From positions 6,428,001 to 6,492,000 of the forward strand of contig OV050033.1 of the NCBI GenBank assembly GCA_920105625.2: DNA of 64,000 nt, read 5' to 3'. The notes beneath the pieces were generated by a model. That model was not told where the DNA came from. It saw nothing but the letters and a program-made list of their open reading frames with translations, and ran no database searches. The stretch comes from Clusia tigrina (lineage: Eukaryota; Arthropoda; Insecta; Diptera; Clusiidae). A program made the position numbers and the translations under genes. The stretch's first letter is position 1. Each line of letters starts with the position of its first letter. Of the stretch, positions 60,040-64,000 are shown in pieces.

Positions 60040-60290
60040 CATTCCGTAACTCTGGAGAGTTTAAGACATTGAACAGTTTCGTTTGGGAAGTCTTCAGAAC
60101 AACTTTTTGGGGTATTATATGACCATCTTCTTTCTCGACCTTGGTACAGTTTATAAATCCGGTCATTCCGCACCTCTGGAGAGACTAAGACATTGAGGAA
60201 TGTAGCTTTAGAAGTCTTCAGGAAAACTTGGGAGATTTTTGAAGACCTTCCAAAGAGTGTTCCTAAGATAAACTTTCCCAAACCTTTCAG
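60040..60290. repeat. Two-copy direct repeat, about 120 bp unit
   Basis: GTCATTCCGnnnCTCTGGAG, AAGACATTGA and GAAGTCTTCAGnAnAACTT occur near 60,038-60,110 and again near 60,161-60,232. Confidence 0.7.
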
Positions 60291-60890
60291 CATCCCTAGT
60301 ATTAGTCTGGTATATATAGTAAGCATTACGCATCTCTATAGATCCTGATCCTGAAACTATAATCTCTGGAACAAGAGATTTTATTCAGGTTAAACACCTC
60401 TTACATAATTCAGCCGACCACTATCCAGAACAAGACAGTTCTGGGGTTTTAAGCATATTGGGTCCAGGTACCACATCGATCAACGCTATCCACATTTGGG
60501 GTATGATATTGTAGGCGTATGCCTTCATCACCGCTGTTTATGACTATTAATTTATACAACAACGCTTCACACAAATAATATACGAATCTTTGTTCCGTAG
60601 ATAAATTTGCTTTGAAGCGAGTTTAATTTAGTTGGATAACGATAAATATTATTATGGTGGTGCATGAAATTAGAGATTTCTATCATAAACAACTAACCAT
60701 ATAACTAGGGACACTCCCCAACTAATCCAGTGAGACTGGCACGAGATAATCATGAGATAGATGTGAATCTGAAATTAATTTCCACGTTACTGAGCGTACC
60801 CGCGCATACGTGCCAGAACGGCGCATGAGAAATCGCCCGAAGCTACGATGGAATGAGCCAAACCAAGCACAATGCGGGTAGTTATAGCCG
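60291..60890. other. Unique non-coding DNA
   Basis: No supported gene. Confidence 0.4.
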
Positions 60891-63825
<2,935 letters not shown>

Positions 63826-64000
63826 TACTTTATGAACTCATTACTTTATGAACTGATTATTTTCGGAACTCATTACTTAAGGAACTCATTACATTAGGAA
63901 CTCATTACTTTAGGAACTCATTACTTTAGGAACTCATTACTTTAGGAACTCATTACTTTAGGAACTCATTACTTTCGGAACTCATTACTTAAGGAACTCA
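63826..64000. repeat. 16-bp minisatellite running off the right edge, at least ten copies
   Basis: The unit GGAACTCATTACTTTA is nearly perfect from about 63,875 to the last base. The leftmost copies are diverged (TATGAACTCATTACTT). Its true extent is unknown. Confidence 0.9.

Overview
The window reads as nuclear DNA of a higher dipteran fly. It is AT-rich and gene-poor, dominated by long introns or intergenic DNA. It carries TACATATG-type and CAA/CAG low-complexity sequence, GT-AG exons whose GC-rich codons stand out from AT-rich flanks, and one insect-type tRNA-Asn with internal A and B boxes. There is no bacterial-style operon, no phage or virus gene, no CRISPR array and no intact transposon ORF. 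The species and the main gene could not be named from sequence alone.

The main supported protein-coding content is three short minus-strand exons at 5,569-5,681, 31,359-31,510 and 52,152-52,627. Each starts at an ATG in good context, ends at a strong donor (GTGAGT, GTGAGT, GTAAGT) and ends in the same phase, two bases into a codon. The simplest reading is one gene of more than 47 kb, transcribed right to left, with three alternative first coding exons that join a shared downstream exon beyond the left edge. The last 15 or so codons of the three exons also align without gaps on a hydrophobic pattern, as if each were an alternative beginning to the same helix. A TATA-like/initiator pair lies about 0.3 kb upstream of the rightmost exon, whose start codon is overlapped by an 11-codon upstream ORF. 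A tRNA-Asn (anticodon GUU) sits on the same strand between the second and third exons, at 49.9 kb.

Most of the remaining sequence is tandem repeats. More than 25 unrelated minisatellite or degenerate tandem families occur, each apparently grown from local sequence. They include a 1.8 kb pyrimidine tract (13.5-15.3 kb), a 21-bp array (17.8-18.1 kb), a 69-bp in-frame array (19.9-20.3 kb), 2 kb of degenerate 60-bp units (25.1-27.0 kb), a G-rich array (28.1-28.6 kb), a 55-bp array (35.3-35.95 kb), a TATCGATA-rich array (41.3-41.9 kb), a 20-bp purine array (46.6-47.1 kb), a 20-bp CAGCTG array (54.9-55.0 kb), about 1 kb of degenerate 60-bp units (55.6-56.5 kb) and a 16-bp array running off the right edge. 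One 94-bp near-perfect inverted repeat with an 8-nt loop lies at 30.4-30.6 kb.

GC-richer, CAA-rich, non-repetitive islands at 7.5-7.9, 16.0-16.6, 37.1-37.9, 51.6-52.0 and 57.2-58.4 kb look like promoter, 5'UTR or enhancer DNA. Weak single-exon candidates at 37.7 and 56.9 kb are listed at low confidence.
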